Part shown: positions 36,258-44,893 of the stretch, in pieces
Layout of the letters: every line of letters starts with the position of its first letter
How positions within the stretch are numbered: position 1 is the first letter of the stretch
Assembly: GCA_030426395.1 (NCBI GenBank)
Contig: JAUHYE010000003.1
Coordinates: forward strand, 21,005 to 85,004
Direction of reading: 5' to 3'
DNA: 64,000 nt
DNA from: Phycisphaerae bacterium
GTDB taxonomy: Bacteria > Planctomycetota > Phycisphaerae > Phycisphaerales > UBA1924
Position numbers and translations under genes: made by a program
Notes under the pieces: model-generated
Seen by the model: the letters and a program-made list of their open reading frames with translations, nothing else
Told to the model about the DNA's origin: nothing
The model's database searches: none

Positions 36258-36965
36258 ATGCGTTCTGTGATTGCAATGACTGCCGCGCTGGCCCTCGCCG
36301 GCGCCGCCGCCGCCGATTCGGTCGACCTGCAGTACACCGGCCCGGGCAACGGCCACTCGATCTCCGTCGTGGCCAACGGCACCTCCACCAGCGTGTTCGC
36401 CGGCCAGCTGACCTTCGCGGTCGTCAACGGCTCGGGCTCTACCGGCGTGCTGCTCAACGGCTCGCTGATGACCTACTGCATCGACGTGCTCGAGGGCGTC
36501 GGCCCCGGCCTGAACACCTACGACCTGGCCGCCCTGGAGGACGCCCCGGTCACCGCTGGCGGCATCGCCCCCGCCATGGGTGCCGAGAAGGCCGCCGCTA
36601 TCGCCCGCCTCTACACTGCTGCGGGCGGCGACCAGTTCGGCACCGACAACGACTTCGCGGCCGCCTTCCAGCTGGCCGTGTGGGAAGTGATCGCCGACTT
36701 CGGCACCACGGGCGCCACCCTGGACATCGCCGATGGCAACTTCGAGGTGACCGGCAGCCTCAACGCCGGCACCCAGTCGGTACTCGGTGGCCTGCTGGCC
36801 GCCGCCGCGGATGACAGCGTCGCCAAGTTCGGCGGTCTGGGCGCTCTGACGAACTCGGGCTTCCAGGACCAGCTCTACAGCGTGGTCGTGCCGCTTCCTG
36901 GTGCTGCAGGCCTCGCGGCCGTCGGCTTGGCCGGCGTGGCGTTCACCCGCCGCCGCCGCGCCTGA
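36258..36965 (+). CDS. Secreted protein with thioester-type domain and PLP sorting tail, copy 1
   Basis: A 235-residue exported protein. Signal peptide MRSVIAMTAALALAGAAAA, with AGGGAG 8 bases before ATG 36258 (the GTG at 36252 is too close to the site). The only cysteine, Cys74, is in MTYCIDVLE, and Gln138 is in AAFQLAVWEVIAD. This pairing, YCxD and FQxAxW, is the signature of internal Cys-Gln thioester domains of Gram-positive adhesins. The C-terminus VVPLPGAAGLAAVGLAGVAF followed by TRRRRA is a PEP-CTERM-like sorting signal. It is the first of three tandem paralogues. Covalent host or surface binding is inferred only. Confidence 0.8.
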   Translation: MRSVIAMTAALALAGAAAADSVDLQYTGPGNGHSISVVANGTSTSVFAGQLTFAVVNGSGSTGVLLNGSLMTYCIDVLEGVGPGLNTYDLAALEDAPVTAGGIAPAMGAEKAAAIARLYTAAGGDQFGTDNDFAAAFQLAVWEVIADFGTTGATLDIADGNFEVTGSLNAGTQSVLGGLLAAAADDSVAKFGGLGALTNSGFQDQLYSVVVPLPGAAGLAAVGLAGVAFTRRRRA

Positions 36966-36996
36966 TCTCGAAAGGCAATCCAACTCGTGAGCCATG

Positions 36997-37021
36997 CACC
37001 CCCAAACAGGGGGTGTTTTCG
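36997..37021 (+). terminator. Rho-independent terminator after thioester gene 1
   Basis: Stem CACCCCC/GGGGGTG with loop AAACA followed by TTTTCGTT, about 30 bases after the stop. Confidence 0.8.
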
Positions 37022-37454
37022 TTCCAGGTTCACAAAACATTCTCAGCTCAGTTCTTCATCTTGCGCTTAAATACACGCCGTGCGGATGCCGCAATATCAC
37101 ATCTTCACGCTCCACAAGCCCTCGCAAGCGGGGAGACAGAGTTCACTAGATTGCCAAAGCCACTCATAATGAATTATCCTTCAGTTTTTTTTCACATTTA
37201 CTTGTAACTCTCACTTGACAGGTTTCCGTACCTTGGTAGAACTAACCTGCGCGTATTCGTGACCAGTCTTCGGTGTCCACAAGTACGCTGCGTGTGATTC
37301 GAGTAGGTAGAGAAGGAACGAGTGGTCGGGGGGATCCGATCCATAAATTGAAAGCACCGATTTCCGATCGCCTGTAGCGATTCGGGAGCTTTGCAATCAT
37401 ACCGAAATCGCTCCGGGAGCGACGGGGTATCTGATTGCCACAGGAGGAATTACG
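37022..37454. other. AT-rich spacer and leader of thioester gene 2
   Basis: About 430 bases with clearly lower GC than the surroundings, including TTCAGTTTTTTTTCACATTT. It contains no convincing gene; the two track ORFs lack ribosome sites. The long leader (over 200 bases if the promoter below is used) could hold a regulatory RNA, but I recognise none. Confidence 0.4.
37215..37242 (+). promoter_or_regulatory. Candidate sigma-70 promoter for thioester gene 2
   Basis: A consensus -35 TTGACA is followed after 16 bases by TAGAAC as a partial -10. It lies about 215 bases upstream of the ATG in AT-rich DNA. Confidence 0.35.
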
Positions 37455-38159
37455 ATGAAGAAGAGCATCTGTGCGCTCGCGATTCTCGCGGGTGCGGCGT
37501 CAACGGCGCTGGCCGACAGCGTCAAGCTCGATTACAAGGGCCAGAATGGCAAAACCGTGAACGTATCCGGGCGTGGCAATGTCAATGCTGGCTACATGGA
37601 TTTCGAGGTGAAGGTCGGGGGCACCAGCACGCAGTTTACTGCCGGCGATCACATCCGCACATTCTGCATCGACCTCACCAGGACGTTGATCGATCCCGAC
37701 TTGTACGAGATCAAGAGCCTGGGTGGCGTTGTGCCGACAATTTCCATCGAAGAGCAAGCCGCGCTCGCCAACATGTTTGCCCATGCGGTCGCCAATGGGT
37801 ATGACTTCACCAATAACGAGACCGGATCCACGTTCCAGTTGGCGATCTGGGAGGTCTTGACAGACTTGGATCTGACTGCCGGTAACGGTGGCAAGGACAG
37901 CTTGGATGTCAAGGCCGACGCTTTCAAACTTGGCTCGAGCGGGTTCCAAGGCACTTCCACGATGCTGGATGACTTGTTCGAGGCGGCTATCAACGGCTCA
38001 GCGAACCCCAACATCATCTTGCACGGCCTCGACGCAGTATCCGGCGCTCAGGGCCAGGACCAGATGTACTTCACCGTCATCCCCCTGCCCACCAGCGCCG
38101 GCCTCGCCGCCGTTGGCCTCCTTGGCGTCGCCACCATCCGGCGCCGCCGCATGGCCTGA
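37455..38159 (+). CDS. Secreted protein with thioester-type domain and PLP sorting tail, copy 2
   Basis: A 234-residue paralogue of the preceding gene. Strong AGGAGG site; signal peptide MKKSICALAILAGAASTALA. The single mature cysteine, Cys71, is in RTFCIDLTR and Gln128 in STFQLAIWEVLTD. The tail is VIPLPTSAGLAAVGLLGVATI then RRRRMA. The gene is less GC-rich and less biased in codon use than copies 1 and 3, so it may be older, less expressed, or acquired separately. Confidence 0.8.
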   Translation: MKKSICALAILAGAASTALADSVKLDYKGQNGKTVNVSGRGNVNAGYMDFEVKVGGTSTQFTAGDHIRTFCIDLTRTLIDPDLYEIKSLGGVVPTISIEEQAALANMFAHAVANGYDFTNNETGSTFQLAIWEVLTDLDLTAGNGGKDSLDVKADAFKLGSSGFQGTSTMLDDLFEAAINGSANPNIILHGLDAVSGAQGQDQMYFTVIPLPTSAGLAAVGLLGVATIRRRRMA

Positions 38160-38219
38160 ATTGCCTCGGTACGCACGAAGGCAATCAGACCAATAACTCA
38201 GTCCCTTATTCTCTCTTTC

Positions 38220-38243
38220 GGGCCGCCGCGTGGCGGCCCTTTC
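38220..38243 (+). terminator. Possible terminator after thioester gene 2
   Basis: Strong stem GGGCCGCC/GGCGGCCC with loop GCGT, followed by only a short T run (TTTCG), about 60 bases after the stop. Confidence 0.55.
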
Positions 38244-38324
38244 GATGCGCGGCTCCAGCGTTGGCCCATAACCGCCCAATCCTCATAACCCACTGTCATA
38301 ACACGCTTTAGAACTGGACATCGA

Positions 38325-38456
38325 CACGAATCCGTGTATGCTGTCCCCGGCTTGGCGCCAACGGCCGGGGGGGAGGAGAGTCTTCCTGCCGGGGACCCAG
38401 CCAACGCCGCCCAGCCCGCCCTCAACCCGGGGGCGGCTGGGCGGAGGCAAACCAAA
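38325..38456 (+). promoter_or_regulatory. Structured 5' leader of thioester gene 3
   Basis: Three successive hairpins end just before the ribosome site: ACACG/CGTGT (38325-38338); GTCCCCGG/CCGGGGAC enclosing the palindrome TTGGCGCCAA (38343-38396); and a long CCGCCCAGCC/GGCTGGGCGG stem (38407-38454). It fills much of the 317-base gap 38160-38476. It may be a riboswitch-like or mRNA-stability element; I cannot match it to a known class. Confidence 0.4.
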
Positions 38457-38476
38457 GACCAAGAGGGAGTGGGCCA

Positions 38477-39181
38477 ATGAAGGGTTCGATGATCACCGCC
38501 GCCGCAGCCGTGCTTGCCACCGCCGCGTTCGCATCCGCAGACAGTGTCACCATGAGGTTCACCGGCTCCGGGGCCGGGCGCAACGTCACGATCCGAGTCA
38601 ACGGCGACCAGCACAACGTGCATGCCGGCCAGCTCAACCACGAGGTGACTGCCCGCACGGGCCCCACAGGTCCAGCGCTCGGCGCCCTGACGACCTACTG
38701 CGTCGACGTCTCGGAATGGGTCAGTTCCAGCAACCGCCAGTACGAGGTCACCGACCTCACCGACGCCCCAGTCGGCGCCGGCAACGACGGCATGGCCCAG
38801 CACCAGGCCGACGCCATCGGCCGCCTCTACGCCTACGCCAACGGCCAGCAATTCGGCACCAGCAACAACTTCGCCGCGGCGTTCCAGATCGCCGTGTGGG
38901 AGGTCGTCAGCGACATGGACACCGAGTCCAGCAGCCTGAGCGTTGGCAGCGGCGACTTCCGAGCCTGGAACCTCAACAGCGGCACCACCAGCTACCTCAG
39001 CACGCTCCTCGGGGTCGCCACCAGCGAAGGCCTGGCGATCGACTCGAGCCTCCGCGCCCTGACCAACGACGGCTCGCAGGACCAGATGTTCCAGGTCGTC
39101 GTGCCCCTGCCCACCACGGGCGCCATGGCAGCCGCGGGCCTCCTCGGTGCGGGCTTCTTCGGCCGCCGCCGCCGGGCCTGA
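38477..39181 (+). CDS. Secreted protein with thioester-type domain and PLP sorting tail, copy 3
   Basis: A 234-residue paralogue. Signal peptide MKGSMITAAAAVLATAAFASA, with GAGGGAG upstream. The single cysteine, Cys75, is in TTYCVDVSE and Gln138 in AAFQIAVWEVVSD, with QQFGTSNNFAAAFQ before it as in copy 1 (DQFGTDNDFAAAFQ). The tail is VVPLPTTGAMAAAGLLGAGFF then GRRRRA. Conservation of the Cys, the Gln and the sorting tail across copies that differ elsewhere argues that these are the working parts. Confidence 0.8.
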   Translation: MKGSMITAAAAVLATAAFASADSVTMRFTGSGAGRNVTIRVNGDQHNVHAGQLNHEVTARTGPTGPALGALTTYCVDVSEWVSSSNRQYEVTDLTDAPVGAGNDGMAQHQADAIGRLYAYANGQQFGTSNNFAAAFQIAVWEVVSDMDTESSSLSVGSGDFRAWNLNSGTTSYLSTLLGVATSEGLAIDSSLRALTNDGSQDQMFQVVVPLPTTGAMAAAGLLGAGFFGRRRRA

Positions 39182-39268
39182 TCGCCCCAAGCAGACCACC
39201 TCGCCGGCAACCACCAGCCGGCCACATCTCCCGCGGCCCGGACTCCGATCCACCGCGTCACACCACCG

Positions 39269-39293
39269 CCCGCCGATTCCGGCGGGTGTGTTC
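39269..39293 (+). terminator. Possible terminator after thioester gene 3
   Basis: Stem CCCGCCG/CGGCGGG with loop ATTC, followed by TGTGTTCGTT; the T run is weak. Confidence 0.5.
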
Positions 39294-39321
39294 GTTGGCG
39301 CCAAGCCCCTAAACTCCGCTG

Positions 39322-39627
39322 GTGTCCCAATACTCGTTCAACTACTCCCTCGGCGGCGGCCAAGCCCCAAACCCCGGGCCGCTCGCACGTCTCAAGGCCG
39401 CCCTCATGCTGGGGGCGCTCGTCGTCATCGGCGCGGTCATACTGGTTGGCATCGTGGCGGTGGGGCTCATCATGCTGCCCTTCGCGCTCGTGGCCGTCCT
39501 GGTCGGCTGGTTCCTCATCCGCCGCCGCATCCGCCAGGCGTTGCGAGCCATGGAAGACCCGCCCGAAGACACCAGCGGCCGCGAGAACGTCCGCGTCCGC
39601 AAGCCCGCACAGGACGGCCCGTTCTAG
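39322..39627 (+). CDS. Small membrane protein, function unknown
   Basis: A 101-residue protein from GTG 39322, with a long hydrophobic stretch of two helices (LMLGALVVIGAVILVGIVAV and MLPFALVAVLVGWFLI) and a basic, charged C-terminus (RRRIRQALRAMEDPPEDT). No family recognised. The stop shares CTAG with the stop of the convergent aminotransferase gene. Confidence 0.6.
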   Translation: MSQYSFNYSLGGGQAPNPGPLARLKAALMLGALVVIGAVILVGIVAVGLIMLPFALVAVLVGWFLIRRRIRQALRAMEDPPEDTSGRENVRVRKPAQDGPF

Positions 39628-40562
39628 GCGTTGTCGAGCTCGGCCAGCTTCTGTCGCAATTGCGTGCTCACCGGCCCGACTTGGCCATCGCCGATCTCGC
39701 GCCCCTCGATGCGCGTCATCGCCAGCACGCCGAAGCTCGCGTTGGTGCAGAACACCTCGTCGGCGTCGAGCAAATCAGAGATCGCCAGCCACTGCTTGCT
39801 CACCGGCGTGCCCATGCCCGCGGCGATCTCCAGCACCGCCGCCCGCGTCACACCTGGTAGCACCGGGCTGGGCATCGCGCCGCCTTGGCCCGCGACGGCG
39901 GCCTCTTCCCCCCGCGCCACGGGCGTCATCACCGTGCCACCCTTGACGGCAAACACGTTGCTCACGCACCCACCGCACACGTGATTCGTGATGGTGAACA
40001 CGAGGCCCTCGGTGCCGCCCTTGCCCAGCGCCGCCTGCAACTCGCGCAAACGCCACCAGTAGTTCAGCGTCTTGTGCCCGGCTGTGGGCTCGAGCGGATT
40101 GGCCTTCGCGTCGGCTACGGTCATCAGCCCGCCCCGCTCATACAACTCGGCGGGATACACCGTCGCCCGCTGCGCCACGATCGCCACCGTCGGCGTTTGC
40201 ACGCCCACACCGACGCGCTCGGCCTCGCGGCGCACCAGGTTCAGGTCGCCACCCGTTACGGTGAGTCGTAACCGTGCGGCGTCGTAGTCCGCGTCTTCCA
40301 GGTGCGCCTGGGCCGTGTGTTCGATCGCCTCGGCCAGCGGCCCCGCACGCAGCGACGACGCGAGCCCTAGTTCCTTGGCCGACGCGACGAGCCTGCCCAC
40401 ATGCTCGTCAACGCGCACCACGCGCACGCCGGAATCGGTTCTGCGCGCCGTCATCGTCTCGAACAGCCCCACGCCATGCATGAAGCCAGCGTCCGAGAGC
40501 GAGACACTCGCGGCGGGATCGTCGTCCCGCAGCAGCTTACCGTTGAGGAAAACCGTTGCCAT
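39624..40562 (-). CDS. Class IV PLP-dependent aminotransferase
   Basis: A 312-residue fold-type IV PLP enzyme. It starts MATVFLNGKLL, has GVGLFETMTA, the PLP Lys in EPTAGHKTLNYWWRLRELQAA, VCGGCVSNVFAVKGGTV and PVLPGVTRAAVLEIA. The family includes branched-chain and D-amino acid aminotransferases and aminodeoxychorismate lyase; motifs alone do not decide. ATG 40562 is the real start; the track start at 40805 overlaps the protease gene. It follows that gene by 5 bases, so the two may share a transcript. Confidence 0.87.
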   Translation of the reverse strand: MATVFLNGKLLRDDDPAASVSLSDAGFMHGVGLFETMTARRTDSGVRVVRVDEHVGRLVASAKELGLASSLRAGPLAEAIEHTAQAHLEDADYDAARLRLTVTGGDLNLVRREAERVGVGVQTPTVAIVAQRATVYPAELYERGGLMTVADAKANPLEPTAGHKTLNYWWRLRELQAALGKGGTEGLVFTITNHVCGGCVSNVFAVKGGTVMTPVARGEEAAVAGQGGAMPSPVLPGVTRAAVLEIAAGMGTPVSKQWLAISDLLDADEVFCTNASFGVLAMTRIEGREIGDGQVGPVSTQLRQKLAELDNA

Positions 40563-40567
40563 CGCCG

Positions 40568-41398
40568 TCAGCGTAGGTCGCTCGTGAGCATCTCCTGCGG
40601 CGTGACGCGCGACGGCAGATCGTCGAGCAACCCCCGCGCCGCCATGAACGCCTGCTCGGGCACCGCGTGCGTCACGATCGCCCGCCCGCGAAGCCACAGG
40701 CCGCGATACTCCACACGCCCGAGCAAGATGCCCGCCACGCCCGGCCGCCCCTGGTCGTCGTGCACCACCACCGGCCCGCCCGAGGCCCCGCCGAGCTGGC
40801 TCCACCCGCGCACCATGCGCAGGTAGTGCAGTTCGCTCTCTGCGTCGTGCCCCAGCTTGTCGACCTCGCCCAGAGCCGCACTGCGCAGCACGACGACCTC
40901 GCGTGGCATCGAGAAGTCCTTGGCCCCCTCCTTCGTCGGGAAGCCCACGAGAACCGAATCACCATCACCGACGGCTTCCGCAACGCTGCCTTCCAGCAAA
41001 CGCGCGGGCGTGACGTCGAGCCGCTCGGCCATTTCCGTAAATCGGATGAGCGCCCAGTCGCCCTCTTCCACCGGCTCGCCGCCGCCGGTGATGATCAGCT
41101 CGATCGGCAGCACCATGCCCGAGGCCGACCCCGGTGCGTTCTTCCACACCCAGGCGTACCGGGCGCCCTCGGGCACGACATGCGCGGCGGTCAGCAGCCA
41201 ACGCTCCGACACGAACACGCCCGACCCACTCCCACGCACGCCGTCGCCCAGGATGTCGACACCGACCGGCGTGCACCCGAACACCGCTTCCACGTCCGCC
41301 GGCCATGCCTGCCGCGTCGCGGTCTCTTCGAGACCGGAGATCGTGCACCCACCAACGAGCATCGCGCACAGCACGATGGCAATAGCGCCCAGCCTCAC
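40568..41398 (-). CDS. Trypsin-like serine protease lipoprotein
   Basis: A 276-residue lipoprotein (lipobox LVGGC, Cys18). The chymotrypsin-fold triad is visible: His73 in LLTAAHVVPEG, Asp114 in EEGDWALIRF, and Ser206 in LGGASGGPVVVHDD. There is no PDZ domain. It starts at GTG 41398, overlapping the stop of the upstream phosphatase gene, so the two are coupled. It probably acts in the periplasm or on the cell surface; its substrate is unknown. Confidence 0.84.
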   Translation of the reverse strand: MRLGAIAIVLCAMLVGGCTISGLEETATRQAWPADVEAVFGCTPVGVDILGDGVRGSGSGVFVSERWLLTAAHVVPEGARYAWVWKNAPGSASGMVLPIELIITGGGEPVEEGDWALIRFTEMAERLDVTPARLLEGSVAEAVGDGDSVLVGFPTKEGAKDFSMPREVVVLRSAALGEVDKLGHDAESELHYLRMVRGWSQLGGASGGPVVVHDDQGRPGVAGILLGRVEYRGLWLRGRAIVTHAVPEQAFMAARGLLDDLPSRVTPQEMLTSDLR

Positions 41399-43149
41399 GG
41401 CTTCACCCGCAGCACCACGATGGTCTGGTCATCGGGCATCGCCGCAAGCCCAGAAAACCGCCGCACGCCCCACACCACTTCCTTCACCATGGCCGAGGCC
41501 GAGATGTCCGGGTCGGCGCTCACGGCCCTGAAGACCGATTGGGTCAGCCGCTTGCGCGTGTATCGCTCGCCGTCGAAATTACGCGCATCGGTCATGCCAT
41601 CGGTGAACATCACCAGCGTGTCGCCACCAAGCAGCGGCACGCGCTCCTCGTCGAACACCTGCCCGGGCAGCACGCCCGCGAGCATGCCACTGCTCCGCAT
41701 CGGCCGCGCGTCGGCACCCTCGACCTCTGTGCTATCGGGCGGCATCCCATCAACGACTGGCCTCAGCAGCACCGGCGGGTCGTGCCCCGCGCTCGCGTAG
41801 ATAAGCTCCAGGCTCACGGGGTCGACCACCGCGTACCACAGCGTGACAAATTCGTTGGGCAGCGAATCGCGGCACAAGTCATCGTTCACCGCCGCCAGCA
41901 CGGTGCCGGGCGAAGCATCGAGCGACGCGTGCGCCAGCAAGCTCGCGCGCACGTGGCTCATCAGCAGCGCCGCTGCCACGCCCTTGCCTACTACGTCGCC
42001 CACGACGATGCCGATGCGCCGCGCGCCCTCGGGCCGCGTGTCCCGATCGAGCTCGACGAAGTCGAAGAAGTCGCCGCTCAGCTCCAGGCTGGGCTCCCAG
42101 CTCGCCGCGAGGTCCAGCCGCTCGCTCTCGGGCGGCCGTTTTGGCAACATACGCCGCTGCACGTCGCTGGCGAGCTTGAGCTGGCGTTGCATCCGCCGCT
42201 CCTCGCGCTGCATTCGCAGCAGCCGGGCCTGCCCGATCGCCACCGCCGCCTGGTGCGCAATGGTCTTGAGCACGCGCTCCTCGGCCGGCGTGAACTGCCG
42301 AATCTGCCGCCCATACAGCCGGATCACGCCCAGCGGCTTCTGGTTGAAGATCATGCCCGCGTGCAGCGCGCACGCCAGGCCTTCCTTCTTCGTGCGATCC
42401 TTGAGCTGCACGCGCGGGTCGCGTTGCAGGTCGGCGACGGCCACGACCTCGCCCGCCAGTGCCCGCTTGTCGAACTCTCGATCGATCGACAACGGCAGCG
42501 GGTTGGCGAGCCAACTCTCGCTGAGATTCCGGCTCACTCGATGCTCGACGTCCCGCTCCTCGGTCGCCAGACCCGGGCTCTGGTCGTCCTGGTCGAACAG
42601 CACCAGCGAGCCCGCCCACAGGCCCAGCAACTCGATCGCGCTATCCAGCGCGATGCCCAGCACCTCGTCCTCGCTCTGCGCCGATGCGAGCAGCGCACTC
42701 AGCCGCTGCGTGGCACTTAATTCGCGAAGCCGCGCGCGCAGCTCGAGTTCCCGGTCGCACACCTGGTCGGCCACGTCCACCATCAACGCCACGGCCTGCT
42801 CGATGTCAGCCGCCTGGGGGCCCTCGGTCGTCGCACCCTTGCCCACGTGCACCCAGCCAATGACCCGCCCGTGCGCCCGCATCGGCACGGTGAAGGCACG
42901 CTCGGCGGCCAGTTCCGCCGGGTCGGGCCCGGGGTCGACCAACCGCCACGTGACCGCCTCGTCGTCGGTAGGCACGATCTCGCGACCCTGAGAATCCAGC
43001 AGCCGCACCGGCGCGGCCAGCAAATCCGACAGCGTCGCGCACAGGTGCACGAAGCCGCCATCGCTCAGGAAGTCGGTGATCGAAAGCCCCGGGTCGTCCT
43101 CGATACGCGCGGGCTTGCGGGCGGGTTGTGTTGTCATGCCTTCCGCCAT
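41395..43149 (-). CDS. RsbU/SpoIIE-type PP2C phosphatase with GAF sensor
   Basis: A 584-residue regulator. The N-terminal 120 residues (ITDFLSDGGFVHLCATLSDL, then LLDSQGREIVP) resemble PocR/PAS sensor domains; residues about 140-320 are a GAF domain (IELLGLWAGSLVLFD, LACALHAGMIFNQKPLGVI); a coiled linker (QREERRMQRQLKLASDVQRR) leads to the phosphatase with SGDFFDF, GDVVGKGVAAALLM and LVMFTDGMTDARN, the metal-binding Asp residues. Such proteins dephosphorylate anti-anti-sigma factors in partner-switching stress pathways. No partner kinase is in the window. Confidence 0.89.
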   Translation of the reverse strand: MAEGMTTQPARKPARIEDDPGLSITDFLSDGGFVHLCATLSDLLAAPVRLLDSQGREIVPTDDEAVTWRLVDPGPDPAELAAERAFTVPMRAHGRVIGWVHVGKGATTEGPQAADIEQAVALMVDVADQVCDRELELRARLRELSATQRLSALLASAQSEDEVLGIALDSAIELLGLWAGSLVLFDQDDQSPGLATEERDVEHRVSRNLSESWLANPLPLSIDREFDKRALAGEVVAVADLQRDPRVQLKDRTKKEGLACALHAGMIFNQKPLGVIRLYGRQIRQFTPAEERVLKTIAHQAAVAIGQARLLRMQREERRMQRQLKLASDVQRRMLPKRPPESERLDLAASWEPSLELSGDFFDFVELDRDTRPEGARRIGIVVGDVVGKGVAAALLMSHVRASLLAHASLDASPGTVLAAVNDDLCRDSLPNEFVTLWYAVVDPVSLELIYASAGHDPPVLLRPVVDGMPPDSTEVEGADARPMRSSGMLAGVLPGQVFDEERVPLLGGDTLVMFTDGMTDARNFDGERYTRKRLTQSVFRAVSADPDISASAMVKEVVWGVRRFSGLAAMPDDQTIVVLRVKP

Positions 43150-43180
43150 CGCGCCCCGCCCCGCGCCTCCAACCGCCAGC

Positions 43181-44893
43181 TCATTGGCCGTCGGGTTCTT
43201 CGGCCGGGGGCTGCTCCTCGTTCACCCCCGCGCCCGCATCCGTTTCCGCTTCAGCATCATCGTCGAGCCACACGGCTCGCAGCAGCGGCGTGAGCGGGTC
43301 GCGACGACCGGCCGCACCCTCGCCAAGCCGCTCGAGCGCCAGCACGGTCGACGGCCGATCACCGCGATGGAACGAAACATACGCCAGCAGCAGCGCAGTC
43401 TCACGCCGGGCGCGGTCGGCCCCCTCGCCGGTCAATTGCTCGGTCAGCCGGCGCGACGCGACGGCCAGCCGCTCGTCGCTGGGCAGCAGGTCGGGCTCGT
43501 ACTTCGCGCCAACGAACTCGGGGTGCTCCACCAGGAACGCCTTGAGGTTCACCGCTGCCGACAGATCAAGCCCGGCCCCGATCTGCGCGTGCACGCGGCC
43601 GATTGAAGCGATCGCGTCGCCCGGCCGCGCCGCCAGCGCCATCGTGAATCGCTGCTCGGCCTCGAAGAACCGGCCCTCCGACAGCATATCCTTGGCCCGG
43701 CTCACATGCAGGTCGTACGCCGACGCGCGGTCGAGCTTTGGCGCCGGCACCTCCACCGTGCCCGCGCCCTGCTTGAGCGTCACGACCAGCTCCTTCCAGC
43801 CGCTCACATGATCGGACATCGCCGTTCCAACGCCAGGAGTTGCCGCGCCCTCGCCACCTTCGGCCCCTAGTTCGGCAACGGGGTCGGACGCGCCGAACTC
43901 GCCCTCGCGCAGCACGCGTTGCAGGCTCGCCAACTGCTCGAGGAACGGATCGCCCCCCCGCATGGCCGCCGCGCCTTCGGGTTCGGCCGACGGATCCTCT
44001 CCTTCAGTCGCCTCCGCGCCCGGCGCGCGAGCGGCAAAGTCCATCGACAACCGCTCTCGCAGGTCGCCGATCACGCCCAACCCCGGCGCCGGATTCAGCC
44101 CGCCAACACCGCGTCTGCTTGTCTCGTCCGAGCCATCTTGCGGCAGCGACGGATCACCGGGCTCCCTGTCCAGGCGATCGCCCGGCTGGTTCTCTTGCAG
44201 CTCATCGCTCGTCTCGCTATCACCCAGCAGTCGCTCTCGCGCCAAGCCTCGCAGCGGCGAAGACACGAGCCCCTGGGTCGAGCCTTCGGGCCCCTCGACC
44301 ATCGTCAGCATCGACGGCCCCAGGCTCCGACCAGCCCGGAATGCCGAGATCGACCGCAGTGAGAGCAGCGTGCCGGGCTCGAACTGTCCCAATTCCTCGG
44401 CGGTGGCCCGTCGTACGTCCACATCGCCGCTCCCGCGCTCAACTGGGTTCGACGGCAACGACAGAGTCACCCGCTCGCCCGTTCGCGACGTCAGCAGGCT
44501 GCCGCGGAGGTTCCGGGGCAACTGATTGCCGGTCGTCAGAGCAAACTGGTACTGGAGCGCCTCGGTGCCGCGGATGCCAGTGCCCGCCAGGCCGCTGGTG
44601 AACGAGTCCCGCCGGAAGCTGAACAGGTCGTCCGAGCCCACGCGTCCGCGGAAGTCATACTCAAGCCCATACCCGGTGATGCCGCGAAAACCCATGCCCC
44701 CCGGCACGTTGCCGGTGACCAAGGCGTTGCGGAAGCGTATCTCCGCGTTGAGGTCTCGGGTGGGGCTGTTGATGCCCTCGCCGCCGACCCGGCTGTTGCG
44801 GTCGAGCGCGTGCCCATCGCCCAGCGCGTACTGCCCCAAGGCCAGCCCCGCCGAAAGCAAGATCGCACCAACGCCTGCATATACCTGCCGCAT
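43181..44893 (-). CDS. Secreted TPR-containing protein
   Basis: A 570-residue exported protein. I start it at ATG 44893 (MRQVYAGVGAILLSAGLALG, signal peptide) behind AGGGAGG. A beta-rich N-terminal region contains GMGFRGITGYGLEYDFRGRV and is followed by a low-complexity acidic linker (about 230-370). The C-terminal third holds TPR-like helices, AKDMLSEGRFFEAEQRFTMA and RPGDAIASIGRVHAQIG. It ends in an acidic, Pro-rich tail. It may be an assembly or scaffold protein of the cell envelope; no family recognised. Confidence 0.74.
   Translation of the reverse strand: MRQVYAGVGAILLSAGLALGQYALGDGHALDRNSRVGGEGINSPTRDLNAEIRFRNALVTGNVPGGMGFRGITGYGLEYDFRGRVGSDDLFSFRRDSFTSGLAGTGIRGTEALQYQFALTTGNQLPRNLRGSLLTSRTGERVTLSLPSNPVERGSGDVDVRRATAEELGQFEPGTLLSLRSISAFRAGRSLGPSMLTMVEGPEGSTQGLVSSPLRGLARERLLGDSETSDELQENQPGDRLDREPGDPSLPQDGSDETSRRGVGGLNPAPGLGVIGDLRERLSMDFAARAPGAEATEGEDPSAEPEGAAAMRGGDPFLEQLASLQRVLREGEFGASDPVAELGAEGGEGAATPGVGTAMSDHVSGWKELVVTLKQGAGTVEVPAPKLDRASAYDLHVSRAKDMLSEGRFFEAEQRFTMALAARPGDAIASIGRVHAQIGAGLDLSAAVNLKAFLVEHPEFVGAKYEPDLLPSDERLAVASRRLTEQLTGEGADRARRETALLLAYVSFHRGDRPSTVLALERLGEGAAGRRDPLTPLLRAVWLDDDAEAETDAGAGVNEEQPPAEEPDGQ

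Noticed and set aside
38461-38476. Cyclic di-GMP or cobalamin riboswitch in the thioester gene 3 leader
   Set aside because: GGCAAACC resembles a piece of the cyclic di-GMP-I consensus, but the other conserved blocks are absent.
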